A DNA stretch of 64,000 nucleotides, taken from NCBI GenBank assembly GCA_032871835.1, contig CM065296.1, forward strand, positions 10,054,001 through 10,118,000, written 5' to 3'. Shown here one piece after another: positions 11,008 through 21,863 of the stretch. Origin of the DNA: Dipteronia dyeriana. Lineage: Eukaryota > Streptophyta > Magnoliopsida > Sapindales > Sapindaceae. A program made the position numbers and the translations under genes. Below the pieces are notes generated by a model that was not told where the DNA came from, did no database searches, and saw only the letters and a list, made by a program, of their open reading frames with translations. Numbering within the stretch: position 1 is the stretch's first letter; each line of letters opens with the position of its first letter.

Positions 11008-11450
11008 GTCAAGATATTGAAGATTATAAAGATCTCGAGGTTGTGGAGGAATCATTCGATGAAATCGAACAGCAGAGAGATTGAGATATCATAAATTCTA
11101 CAAAAAAACCAAGAAATCTTCGAATTTGAGTTCAGTAAAAATCGTTTAAGCTCAAGTACTCCAAGTGAGTCAAATGCTTTAAATCAAGCAAAATGGATTT
11201 ATCTTACTACCTAGCTGAGATGGATTTTGAAGTCTGAGTTGAAAGAAATGGCATGTGAAGTTCTGGCAGACAATTAACACCAGCCCAGTTGAAACAATAA
11301 TCTCCACCACCAATCCAAGACGCAATTGATTGAAGGGATCCTTGAGATCCTGCTTGAAGTTTAAAAATGATTCTCTCACACTCAAATCTAAATGTGGACG
11401 GTTGCTATGAAAAGTAACTAAAAAAGAACAGTGGAAGCAATAACACTCGT
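11008..11450 (-). pseudogene. RLP 5' exon fragment, copy R3
   Basis: The minus strand reads ESFLNFKQDLKDPFNQL in one frame and NFTCHFFQLRLQNPSQLGSK in another, the LRR cap and start of the first repeat. The start codon is mutated to ACG (+ strand CGT at 11448-11450). Full-length cap region (A subtype). Confidence 0.75.
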
Positions 11451-11469
11451 CAGAGTAAACAATAATATT

Positions 11470-11654
11470 TTTGGTTAGTAAATTTATCATTTTATATTCA
11501 GTAGTTAATTTTAATATTTTTTATTAATAAATTTTTACTTTTTTATTTAATTATTAATTTTTATATATTTTTTAATAAATTTATTTTTATAGTGACGTGC
11601 CGCGTCGTGCTGTCATATCGGGTCAAAATATGTTAGGCCGGTCTCTTTTTACAG
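11470..11654. mobile_element. hAT 3'-end remnant between R3 and R4
   Basis: A short minisatellite is followed by a B-type 3' end (GTCGTGCTGTCATATCGGGT). The terminus is shortened: ACAG joins GTCAAGAT directly at 11655, so CATTA is missing. Confidence 0.7.
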
Positions 11655-12090
11655 GTCAAGATATTGAAGATCGTAAAGGTCTCCAGGTTGTGGAGGAATC
11701 ATTTCATGAAGTCGAGTAGCAGAAAGATTGAGATATCTTAAATTCTGTATAGAACCATGAAATCTATGAATTTGACTTCCTTGAAAATCGTTTAAGCTCA
11801 ATTACTCCAAGTGAGTCAAATGTTTCAAATCAAGCAAAGATTGATTTATCTTACCACCCAGCTGAGTGGATTTTGAAGTTGTGAGTGGATTTTGAAGTTG
11901 TGGCAGACAATTAACACCAACCCAATTGAAACTTTAATCTCTATCACCAATCCAAGAAACAAGCCGATTGAATGGATCTTTGAAATCCTGCTTGAAGTTT
12001 AAGAGCGCTTGTCTCTAAATCTCAAATCTCAATGTTGACGGTTGCTTTGGAAAGTAACTGAACTAAAACAATGGCTGCAACAACACTCAT
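11655..12090 (-). pseudogene. RLP 5' exon fragment, copy R4
   Basis: Same exon as R1, with ATG at 12090-12088. It lacks about 28 bp after GGATTTTGAAG that R1, R3, R7 and R9 keep, and has a 17-bp local duplication (GTGAGTGGATTTTGAAG). R6 and R8 share the deletion, marking subtype B. Confidence 0.74.
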
Positions 12091-12109
12091 CATGCAATGG
12101 ACTATGTAT

Positions 12110-12638
12110 TTGAAATTATAATTTTATGTTAGTAAATGTTAGTAAATTTTAATTATATGATATGTAGTTAATTTTAATATTTTTGGTTAGTAAATTTATC
12201 ATTTTATGTTTAGTAGTTAATTTTAATATTTTTAGTGAATAAATTTATCATTTTTTGTTTAGTAATTAATTTTAATAACTTTGGTCAGTAAATTTATCAT
12301 TTTATGTTTAGAATTTAATTATTAATTTTAGTACTTTTGTTAGTTAGTCAAATTATCATTTTATGTTTAGTAATTAATTTTAATATTTTTTGTTAGTAAA
12401 TTTAACATTTTATAATTAGTAGTTAATTTTAATATTTCTGACTAGTAAAATTATCATTTTACGTTTAGTGTTTAATTTTAATATTTTTTTGTTAGTAAAT
12501 TTACCATTTTATGTTTAGTTATAAATTTTAAAATATTTTATTAGTAAATTTATCATTTTAGCGGCGTGTTGTGCCGTGTCGTGCTGTGCTGGCATGCCGG
12601 ATCTAAATGTGTCTGCCTGACGCATATTTAAAGCATTA
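12110..12638. mobile_element. hAT 3'-end remnant between R4 and R5
   Basis: About 450 bp of minisatellite, then an A-type hAT 3' end (GTGCTGGCATGCCGGATCTA) with terminus AAAGCATTA and target-site copy GTCAAAAT. Long spacer. Confidence 0.72.
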
Positions 12639-12848
12639 GTCAAAATATTGAAGATTGTAGTGATCTCGAGGTTGCGGAGGAATCATTCCATAAAATCAAG
12701 CAGTAGAGAGATTGAGATATCATAAATTCTGCATACAATCAAGAAATCTATGAATTTGAGTTCCTTAAAAACCATTTAAGCCCAAGTACTCCAAGTGAGT
12801 CAAATGCTTCAAATCTAGCAAATATGGAATGGACTCAATATTTGAAAT
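12639..12848 (-). pseudogene. RLP fragment copy R5, internally deleted
   Basis: The LRR-proximal part (to CAAATCTAGCAAA near 12830) joins directly to the far upstream flank (ATGGAATGGACTCAATATTT), removing the cap and signal region. Confidence 0.68.
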
Positions 12849-13007
12849 TATCATTTTACGTTAGTAAATGTAAGTAAATTTATCATTTTATGTTTAGTTA
12901 TTAATTTTTATATTTTTTATTAATAAATTTATCATTTTAGTGACTTGTCGTGTAGTGCTGTCTTACCGGACCGAAATATGATGGGCCAACCTCTTTTTAC
13001 AGTATTG
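12849..13007. mobile_element. hAT 3'-end remnant between R5 and R6
   Basis: Short minisatellite, then a B-type hAT 3' end (GTAGTGCTGTCTTACCGGAC) and target-site copy GTCAAGAT at 13008. Confidence 0.7.
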
Positions 13008-13244
13008 GTCAAGATATTGAAGATTGTAAAGATCTCCAGGTTGTGGAGGGATCATTCCATGAAGTCGTGCAAAAGAGAGATCGAGATATCTTAAATTCTG
13101 CATACAACCATGAAATCTATGAATTTGAGTTCTTTGAAAATCATAAACTCAAGTACTAGAAGTGAGTCAAATGTTTCAAATCAAGCAAAAATGGATTTAT
13201 CTTACCACCCAACTGAGATGGATTTTGAAGTTGTGGCAGACAAT
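13008..13244 (-). pseudogene. RLP fragment copy R6, cut by a CACTA end
   Basis: The RLP sequence stops at GTGGCAGACAAT, where a CACTGCAAGAAAAAA terminus begins. It has the subtype-B deletion of R4 and R8. Confidence 0.72.
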
Positions 13245-13610
13245 CACTGCAAGAAAAAATAGCTACTGGGACGAAACTTTTATGGACTATTTTTTTTTGT
13301 CTCAATAGGTGTCTTTTTGGGACGAAATAAATTATTCGTCCTTAAAAACCACAATCTTGACAATACTTTTAGGGACAAAAAATACCATCCCAATGGGATG
13401 TCTATTGGGACGAAAGAAATTATCCGTCCTTAGAAAGTGCAAACCTGACGATACTTTTAGAGACAATTTTTTTTTTGTCCCAATAGGATGTTTATTGAGA
13501 CGAAATAAATAATTCGTCCCTAAAACTAACATGTTTAGACGAATTTTATGTTGTCCCAATAGGCCCTCTATCGGGAAAAATCGGTATTTGTCCCAAAAAG
13601 TTTTCTTTGT
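13245..13610 (+). mobile_element. CACTA (En/Spm-like) transposon end
   Basis: CACTGCAAGAAAAAA is a canonical plant CACTA terminus. It is followed by three subterminal units about 90 bp apart (near 13319, 13408 and 13498), each with GGACGAA...TTCGTCC as a small palindrome. I could not find the opposite end (TTCTTGCAGTG), so only one end is kept and the right limit is approximate. Confidence 0.72.
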
Positions 13611-13721
13611 ATTTTCCTTATTTTATTTAAAATTTAGTTTAAATAATTTTTTAATTTAATTGAGATTCATAATTAATTTTCTTCACTTTTTCATAATAAT
13701 TACTATAATAAATTCATAAAG

Positions 13722-13766
<45 letters not shown>

Positions 13767-13807
13767 TTTTTATTTTTAAATATTTTAATAAGAATCTAAA
13801 ATGTGTT

Positions 13808-13857
<50 letters not shown>
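13722..13857. repeat. TA and TAA microsatellites
   Basis: About 40 bp of TA repeats (from 13722) and about 45 bp of AAT repeats (13810-13857), separated by AT-rich DNA. Apparent ORFs here are repeat artefacts. Confidence 0.9.
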
Positions 13858-13858
<1 letters not shown>

Positions 13859-14070
13859 GTCGACAACCTTTGGCAAAGTATATATGGATATTTTTCTTGC
13901 TTTTTTTGTAATAAATATTTAAGTCTAACTTCACTCATTAAATTGTAGATGTGAGGAGAAATCTCTTCAGAAGTGAGAGTCACATTTCAATTTTTTATTG
14001 TAATTATTTATCTCATCGTTATAGTAGACTCTTGATTCGATTAGTATATGACTTTAAAAATAATAGTTTA

Positions 14071-14536
14071 TGTTGGAAAATTACACTCAAGTGGTAAAAG
14101 AGTAGGGTAATTAATTGAATTAATTGAACAGATAAGATACCACATGATAGGTTTGTTTTTGAATTAAAGAGATAATTCAAATTATATCCAAACTCACCAG
14201 TTAAATGATGGATAGAGATAAAAAGAGATATTAAATTTAAATAGCAATTTAAATTTAAAGTATACGTATCTCATCAAGATAGAGTTATGGACTCTATAAA
14301 CAGCAAATTGTGCTATTCATTTAACGCATTCCATTCTAAGCGTATTTTCACAGAGATAGGAAAAACACATAGTGTTTTGTTTACCAGTTTCTCATTTTGT
14401 TTGTCTTCTCCGAGTTACAGCAAATAGCACGGTGAGTCAAGTGTATTTTTCTTGTAATCATACATCGATCGTATGTAACAATCCCGATATCCATTCCGTT
14501 GCGATGATCTTTGATATTCAACATTGATATCAGACC
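14071..14536 (+). mobile_element. Copia-type LTR followed by primer-binding site
   Basis: A 453-bp segment begins TGTTGGAAAA (14071) and ends ATTCAACA (14523), a perfect TGTTG/CAACA border. One base later lies TGATATCAGACC (14525-14536), matching the Copia initiator-Met PBS (TGGTATCAGAGC) with two changes. This is a 5' LTR; no internal coding region or second LTR follows, so the element is truncated. The small size would suit a TRIM or short Copia LTR. Confidence 0.75.
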
Positions 14537-14824
14537 AATATTTTGGGATTATTCATACATTTAATTTTATGTAAATTATTTATTTTATACATATTTAATA
14601 TACATATGTTCTTTGCTTCTATTATGCTATTATTATTGGATTCATATGTGGACTAATCTTCTAATATAAAAAATTCGAAAACATGTTTGACCATCTGAAT
14701 TTTTTTTAATCTGGACTGTTTTGACAAAGCACCAACTTAGTTTCTTTGACAAACGTTGGATAATGTTTGGTTGAAGAAAATGGGTGATTTTTGGACTGAG
14801 TCGATTATTACTGAGAAATATTAG

Positions 14825-16146
14825 GCCCCGTCCTACAACTGTTTTTCATTCCGGTTTCATTTTCATTTATTAAAAACGATTTCGAAAACGCGTTCGTTAA
14901 CCGTTTTTCATTTTATTTTATTTTTTAAAAAAAATGAAAAACAAAACCAGTGTTAAAAGTGAAAGATTTGAAAAACACAAAATACTTGTTTTTTATTTTT
15001 GTTTTTGTTTTTCATTTTGTTTTTCACTTTTTTTTTATATATAAAAAAATCACTTTTTTAAACTATTAATTGTACTGTTATACGTTTGATATGACTATGA
15101 CAATACGGGACAAGATTTTTAAATAACCAAAGTGCCCCTCTTATATATATATATGTATATATGTATATATATATATATGTATATATGTATATTCCAGAAT
15201 AATTTATTTCCAACTAGAACTGAAAGCATTCATGTAATAATATATATATACATTATAATTATTATATATATATATTATAATATTATGTATATTATAATAT
15301 ATACTATATCATATATATAATATTATGATACAGTTTATATATATTATAACATATAATATTATAGAATATTAAAGTATTATAATATATATTACTATATATA
15401 AATATTGTATAAAATATTATATATTATAATATTTACATAATTAGTATATATATAATAATCAAATATTATATATTTTATATATGATATATATTTATATAAT
15501 ATATTATATATTAATACTATATATATATATATATAATATCAAATATTATATATTTATATAGGATATAATGTAATATATTAATAATTTATATTATGATATA
15601 AAAATATAATAATATTTAATATATAAAATAATATATATAATATTATAATATATTATTGTAATATAAATTATAATATATGTAATAATATTTTTTATATATT
15701 ATTATATTATGTATGTATATATATATATTAATATAATATATAAAGTTGTATTTTTATTATATAATAATATATATATATATATATTATAATTATTTATTTA
15801 TAATTTAAGAGTTTAGTTTTGATTAATTCAGTTTTTGATATATTTTTGATGTGATACTTTTCTTTAATTTAAAAATTACATTACAATTATATTGGTTAAT
15901 TATGTAATCAATTTATTTATAGTTGTAATAATATTAAACAAAATGCCAAAATTGATATTTCAATTTTTGATAGTTTTCGGTTAACCTACCAAACGCGTTT
16001 TTTCCGTTTTCATTTTTAAAATACAGCTTTCAGTATATGCTACCAGACGAGTTTTTAGAATTCGAAACTGAAATAAAAAATACTGTTTCATTTTCATTTT
16101 TATTTTCAAAAAATAGCAATTGAAAAACACTTACAGGAACTTCACG
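14825..16146. mobile_element. AT-rich foldback/MITE-like element
   Basis: The outer segments are inverted relatives: GGCCCCGTCCTACAACTG then TTTTTCATTCCGG on the left, and the complement of AATTGAAAAACACTTACAGG on the right. Subterminal TTTTTCATTTTCATTTT-like runs occur at both ends (14850-15040 and 15980-16120). Such 'gttaaccaaacg' borders are common in non-autonomous plant hAT/foldback elements. The centre (15135-15800) is nearly pure A/T with TA-rich palindromes. No target duplication was resolved. Confidence 0.5.
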
Positions 16147-16281
16147 GTTTATAATTTTTTTTGGAACGTGCGTAACTAGTTGTGTAGTTTTTTTATTTAT
16201 TTTGGAAATCTACTCTCCTGTACAATCAATCAAATTGATTTTGTCAGAGACTGTATTGACAAACCATGAGTGCAACACATT

Positions 16282-16286
<5 letters not shown>

Positions 16287-16341
<55 letters not shown>
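16287..16341. repeat. TA microsatellite
   Basis: About 27 TA dinucleotides. Confidence 0.9.
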
Positions 16342-16345
<4 letters not shown>

Positions 16346-18050
16346 CCTTGTAATAACCACATTGGGGATGATTGTGTAATGGATAGCTTATGTCATCATT
16401 GGTAAGCTTCCAAGCATCTCTATGACTTCAAGAGCAAAATGTATATTCACTTGAATTTGTCTCTTGAAGAGTTTAGGTGCACACACACACCTCATACATG
16501 CTTTGTTGATCTTGCATTTGTGTTGATATTGTTTATATGTGTGCATCTCTTCACAATCACACTTGCACTTCATTTGTAGATTTACATGTGGTATTGTGTT
16601 GTGTTCGCACTTGCATGATGGTGTGATTTTTTTAGCGGGTTGAGTGACCATATGAGAAGGTCTCATTCTTCTTTTGGTTTGGTTAAATAGAGTAAGGTGT
16701 CTAGTTTCAAAAGAGTGTATTTCAATGATTTAAATGTTTTTCAAAACTGACATATGTATGGTCTTATGAGCATATATTTTTATACAATGATTCAAAATGA
16801 GTTTTGGAAATTTTTATACAAACTAGACACCCATAAATTTCCAATGGTATATTATTCATGATATTTCATGACCGTTTGGATTGGTTTTGAAATCTCCAAA
16901 GTAATCACAAAAACAGGGCAACTCTGCTGTTGTCAGTTTTTGACCTTTGGTCACTCAAATGACTATAACTTTTACTATAGACATCCAAATCTTATTTTGT
17001 AAATTTCAGTATAAAGCAAAATTTTATACCTTTCCAACGGTATATTATACGAAAGGTTTGGATGTCGTTTGGTCATGTTTTGGGTCACTCAAAGATCAAG
17101 TTGTTGAGTTGTCAGGTGTGTACCGTTGTCTATACCGCTTTTAGTGCAAATGCCTAGTCAGCGACCTACACATCGGTCTTTTCTAGCCATGCCATGCTAC
17201 ATAGACCACGGCCTGGACACTTTCCTAGGCCACGATATGCACAACGGTCATGACGGGACTTTGTTTCCCAAGTCCAAAACGATGTTGTTTTGTCTAGGGC
17301 TTTCATATATATGTTCTCTTTTTCTTCCTTTCTTCTTAAGAGCTTAAAGATCACATTTTTAGAGTGAGAGAACCTCCATTAGAGAGAAAAAGCTTCAAGC
17401 TTTGTGTTTGACTCTCCAAACCCCAAACCCATCTTTATCTTGCATTTCAAGCATCTTTTAAAGCATGAGTTTTCTTTGATTGGTAAGTAGAACCTCCATT
17501 AAAGTTCATTTATTGTTCTACCTTACCAAGACATGTCATTTATTGCTTAGATTAACATTTCTTCATATTAATTATATATTCATTGAAGTTATGACATGTT
17601 TGGGGTTTGTATTGTGATAGCTAGCATTTATGTCATATTTGCCCTCTAGCTAATTAGGTCATGTTGGGTGCATTTGATGATTGCATTTATTGACCATGCC
17701 ATGTTTATTGACAACTTGTGTTGACGTAACTTTGTTTGGTAACTAGATTATAATATTGCATATCCATATCTAGTTAAGTCTTTATGTATTGTATTTAGAC
17801 ATTATTGTTTATGCCTCATTGATTGCATTTATTGATTGCAAAATTGCCCTTGATTATTTGTTGTGACAACTTGTGTTGGTTGGACTTTTATTGAAAATTA
17901 GGTTGTTAGATTTTATCTACATCTTATTGAGTCCTTATTTGGGGGAATATAGGCATTGTTGATAACTAGGATGTTATATTGCATTATCTACATCTAATTA
18001 AGTATTTTGTGTTTGGTCTTACACATAATTGCATTTAAGCAGTGTCATAT
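16342..18050. other. Unassigned LTR-like DNA
   Basis: No gene is supported. 16940-17340 resembles a Ty3-gypsy LTR: a stretch like those used in pressure-sensitive U3 regions, a GC-richer block with ACCGC/GGTC motifs (17125-17240), then TCATATATATG (about 17306) and a CT-rich leader. 17590-18045 holds loose 150-200 bp repeats (TTGACAACTTGTGTTG, TAACTAGATTATAATATTGC). LTR borders could not be fixed. Confidence 0.35.
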
Positions 18051-20156
18051 TGATCGAAACGATTTATATACCTATTTGAGGTCCCCATTACCTAGCTTTT
18101 GTTCTTGTTTTCGAGTATATTTTGGTATTTGATGTGTTTGTGAGCCTTGTGTAGGTACATGTTCCTTACGGAAGGTATTTGAGCTTAATTAAAGAGTTTT
18201 TGAGGTTAAATGGCAGAATTTGGAATAGCTTGTGCAGACACCCCAACTTTGGAAGGTCATATCTCTCTCCTCCGATTGAACTACTTCTCCTATAACCATT
18301 TTTCAGAAAGCACCGGAGATTGTCTTTCCAACTCACTTTACAGATTGCAATTCCAAGGCTTTTAGAGAAAGTTATGACCGTTTTTGTAATGGTGTGCAAA
18401 GAAGTGCGGTACGCAACCATGCGAGACCAAGTTGCGTACCTCATTTTGTACCGCGTAGAAGGGCAGCAAGCTCCAAAAAGTGATGTGTGGTTCGCTGTGT
18501 TGATGCGTACAGCACATCGTACCGCACATCTTGGCAGAAATGTGTTTTTCAGTCATTTTCAGAGGGGTATTCTTATCTTTTCACCCAAAATTCTTGCCCT
18601 AACTTCCCACACTGTAAATACCCCTTTTTCTCCTAATTCTTGAGACCTCTCTCCCCTCTTTTCCCCTCTCACGCCTCTTCTATTCTCTCTTCCATTTTCT
18701 TCCATTTTCTTTCACCTCTTGCTCATATGGAGGTTTTTCCTCCATGGGAGCTCACCATACACCTCCACCCCACCACTATACACTTTTTCCATCCATCTTA
18801 GAGTAGGTTACAAAGGAATTAGGAGCCAAATTCGAGTTAGGAAGGCTAAGAGCATCTTTAGAGGACTTGTCTTCAAGGGTTTGCTCTTATTTACTCATTT
18901 CTTTGTATTTCTTATTTTCTTTGATGTATTCCACCAATTTGGGGATATTGTAAACTTACACTTGTGTAATAAATATATTGATTGTTCTTAAATTCATTTG
19001 ATTTTTATTTTGCTCTTTGATATATGTGTTTTTATGCTCTTAATATGATATGTATGTGGATGAATTGTTAGAAATCAATATGTGTCCATGATTGTGTTTA
19101 GGAGTAGTTGTAATTTAGAATAGAAATTAGATACCCATGATTGTTGATTGATTGATGGATGATTTGAAATTCCATGTATTGAGTAATTTGATTAATATGG
19201 ATTTTAGCCCCAAAGAGTAGAAAAGGTTTCAGTTCAGACTTTTAGTTGCTAAATTGACCTTGGTTCATATCCTTGTTCTTAATGGGTCTTTCTATTAAGA
19301 CATGATTATCCATCCACGTGATATGATTGGGTGATGAATTGATTGCGGGGAAATTCCCTAATCAAGAGGATGAACTTTTAATCTAAATTGAATGTTCTTA
19401 ATGTTATAACAATCACATTGTTGCATGTAGTTGTTAGGTAAACTTGTTTCCCATGTTTAGCCATCATAGGGAGTTGACTAAACCGAATCTTTGACCTAGA
19501 AGTAAAGACCACCGACATTTTTCTTGTGATTGTGTTGTTATATGGATGTTTTGAGTGCTTAAAGTTTTTGCTTAATTGATCACTTTGTAATTGATCCATG
19601 GTTAGATGCTATGCACCGAGAGGAGACGCGTTTGACAATGCTTAGATAAACATTCACTATGCTTGACTAGAAAGTGCTAGAACCACTAGGCTAGCGTATA
19701 TGGTTTGATTTGTATTTCACGTGCTTAATGGGTTCATATATATTGTCCGGATTGCTCGAGAGAGATTTCGGGTATATAAGGATACTATCTCTAAGACATC
19801 GAGAGAGATTAGCGATTAATTAAGGGGATACGAGCCTATGTATACTTGCACATTTAAGGATTAGGTGAGTCTAGAACGTAATTAGAAGGATTGTCATGGT
19901 TGAGTCGTTTCTCTAGTGTAACCACATGGATATCTTCATTCCATCTATCATTGTATATATCATTTATATAAGTTATTTAGTTATATTATTATTCACTTTT
20001 CCGCACACGCAACACACGAGTCCGCTCGGAGTGTTGTAATAATAGCTAGAACTAGAGACGATCGGTGAATCCCACCTCCCCGTGGATCGATCCCTTGCTT
20101 GCCACTGTGCTAGTCTCTGTGACTTGCATCCTTGCGAGGCTGAACTTAAATGTTCA
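18051..20156 (+). mobile_element. Athila-like Ty3-gypsy 5' LTR with degenerate PBS
   Basis: It begins TGATCGAAAC and aligns by eye over its first ~130 bp with the Athila-type LTR at 48201 (AGGTCCCCATT, ATGTGTTTGT, GTGTAGG). It ends near TGTTCA (20156) and is followed by TGATGACACTGCAACGAC (20161-20178), close to the PBS of the element at 56248-56265. At about 2.1 kb it is longer than the 1.7-kb LTRs on the right, so a related family. The internal region is cut after about 100 bp, at 20278. Confidence 0.62.
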
Positions 20157-20160
20157 TATT

Positions 20161-20178
20161 TGATGACACTGCAACGAC
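20161..20178 (+). other. Degenerate primer-binding site
   Basis: TGATGACACTGCAACGAC, just inside the LTR above, resembles TGGTGACATTGCCGGGGA of the minus-strand Athila-like element. Confidence 0.45.
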
Positions 20179-20278
20179 GTGTCCCCATCACATATATACA
20201 CTCAGACCATATACTTTTCATTGAGTCAAAGTCTTGTGGCTTCGGTGTGAAGTTGTACAAGCAAGATAAGTCTTGTGG

Positions 20279-20636
20279 CTTCTGCATAGAACCAAGAATT
20301 CTATGAATTTGAGTTCCTTAAAAATCATTTAAGCTCATGTACTCCAATTGAGTTAAATGCTTCAAATCAAGCAAAGATGGATTTATCATACCACCCAGCA
20401 GAGATGGATTTTGAAGTCTGAGTTGAAAGACAGGGCCTGTGAAGTTCTGGTAGACAATTGACACCAGCCCAGTTGAAACATTAATCTCCGTCACCAATTC
20501 ATGAAGCAATTCGATTGAAGGGATCTTTGAGATGCTGCTTGAAGTTTAAAATCACTTGTCTCTCGCTCTCAAATCTAAAAGCGGATGGTTTCTACGAAAA
20601 GTAACTAAAAAAGACAGTGGAAGCCACAAAACTCAT
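20279..20636 (-). pseudogene. RLP 5' exon fragment, copy R7
   Basis: It starts inside the exon (CTTCTGCATAGAACC) at an abrupt junction with LTR-element DNA and runs to the start codon (CAT at 20634-20636). The minus strand reads LKHLTQLEYMSLNDF and LRLQNPSLLGG. The cap region is full length (A subtype). Confidence 0.74.
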
Positions 20637-20928
20637 CAAACAATGGACTCTGTATTTGAAATTATTATTTTATGTTATTAAATGTTAGTTAATTTATCAT
20701 TTTACATTTTGTAGTTAACTATAATATTTTTGGTTAGTAAATTTATCATTTTATGTTTAGTAGTTAATTTTAATATTTTTGGTTAGTAAACTTTTCTTTT
20801 TTGTTTAGTTATTAATATTTATATTTTTTGTTAGTAAATTTATCATTTTAGTGATATACTGTGTTGTGTTGCCGTGCTGGGCCTAAATGTACCGAGCCGG
20901 CCCATTTTTACAGCATTAGTCAAGATAT
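20637..20928. mobile_element. hAT 3'-end remnant between R7 and R8
   Basis: RLP flank, then minisatellite, then a hAT 3' end (CCGTGCTGGGCCTAAATG) with terminus TTTTTACAGCATTA and target-site copy GTCAAGAT at 20929. Same unit structure as the array left of 13244. Confidence 0.74.
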
Positions 20929-21287
20929 TGAAGATCATAAAGATCTTCAGGTTATGGAGGAGTCATTCCATGATGTCGAGCAGTAGAGAGATTGAGATAT
21001 CTTAAATTCTGTATAGAACCATGAAGTCTATGAATTTCAGTTCCTTTAAAATCATTTAAGCTCAAGTACTCCAAGTGAGTCAAATGTTTCAAATCAAGCA
21101 ATAATGGATTTATCTTACCGCCCAGTTGAGATGGATTTTGAAGTTGTGGCAGACTATTAACACCAGTCTGGTTTAAACTTTAATATCTACCACCAATCCA
21201 AGAAACAAGCCGATTGAATGGATCTTTGAGATCCTGCTTGAAGTTTAAGAGTGCTTGTCTCTAAATCTCAAATCTCAATATTGACAG
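20929..21287 (-). pseudogene. RLP 5' exon fragment, copy R8, interrupted by a second hAT
   Basis: It carries the subtype-B deletion (GGATTTTGAAG joined to TTGTGGCAG). It stops at CTCAATATTGACAG, where R1, R4 and R9 continue as GTTGAC(T/G)GTTGCTA, because the hAT at 21288 begins there. Confidence 0.76.
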
Positions 21288-21672
21288 TAGTGCTGTAAAT
21301 ATGGGTCGGCTCGAGACAAGCCGGTCCACGTGGTCTGCTAAGGAAAATAAGTTGTGCCAAGCACGGTCTGTGGAGAAGGCAGGCCAGGCCAAAGCCCGAC
21401 ACGAGACAGGACGCGTGTCGGGCCGTAAGGACCAGGTCAGACAGGTCGGCCTTCCACGGCACGTGTAGCCGACGTGCTAGGCCTCTGGACCAGCAAGCCG
21501 GACCGGCCTGCTAGATCGACACACCGACCGGACAATTGAACCGTTTGTTTTTTTTAAAAAAAATATTCCCTCCAATGGGTGGATTTTGAATTCCAACCGT
21601 TGGGGGCTTCAAAAATTATAAAAAAAAACCCTAAAGAGCAAATTTAATTTTGACCTACAAATCCAATTTTTC

Positions 21673-21680
21673 TATAAATA
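21673..21680 (+). promoter_or_regulatory. TATA box of hAT A transposase
   Basis: TATAAATA lies about 190 bp before the splice donor at 21864 and is followed by CT-rich leader sequence. The deleted relative at 8264-9743 keeps the same arrangement. Confidence 0.6.
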
Positions 21681-21863
21681 CTTCCATTCATTTCATTTTC
21701 CATTCACTCTCTCTACCTATCATTCTCTCACATCTCAATCTCTACATTTTCCAATTCTCTACATTTTTTCATTCAATTTCATTATTACTCTCTCTACAAA
21801 AAAATTAATACCAATTTCCTATCTTATTATCTAAATTTTCCACCAACACACCAAAATTTGAAG

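Noticed and set aside
13714..13983. ORF with poly-Ile and Ile-Tyr runs
   Set aside because: Translation of the TAA and TA microsatellites.
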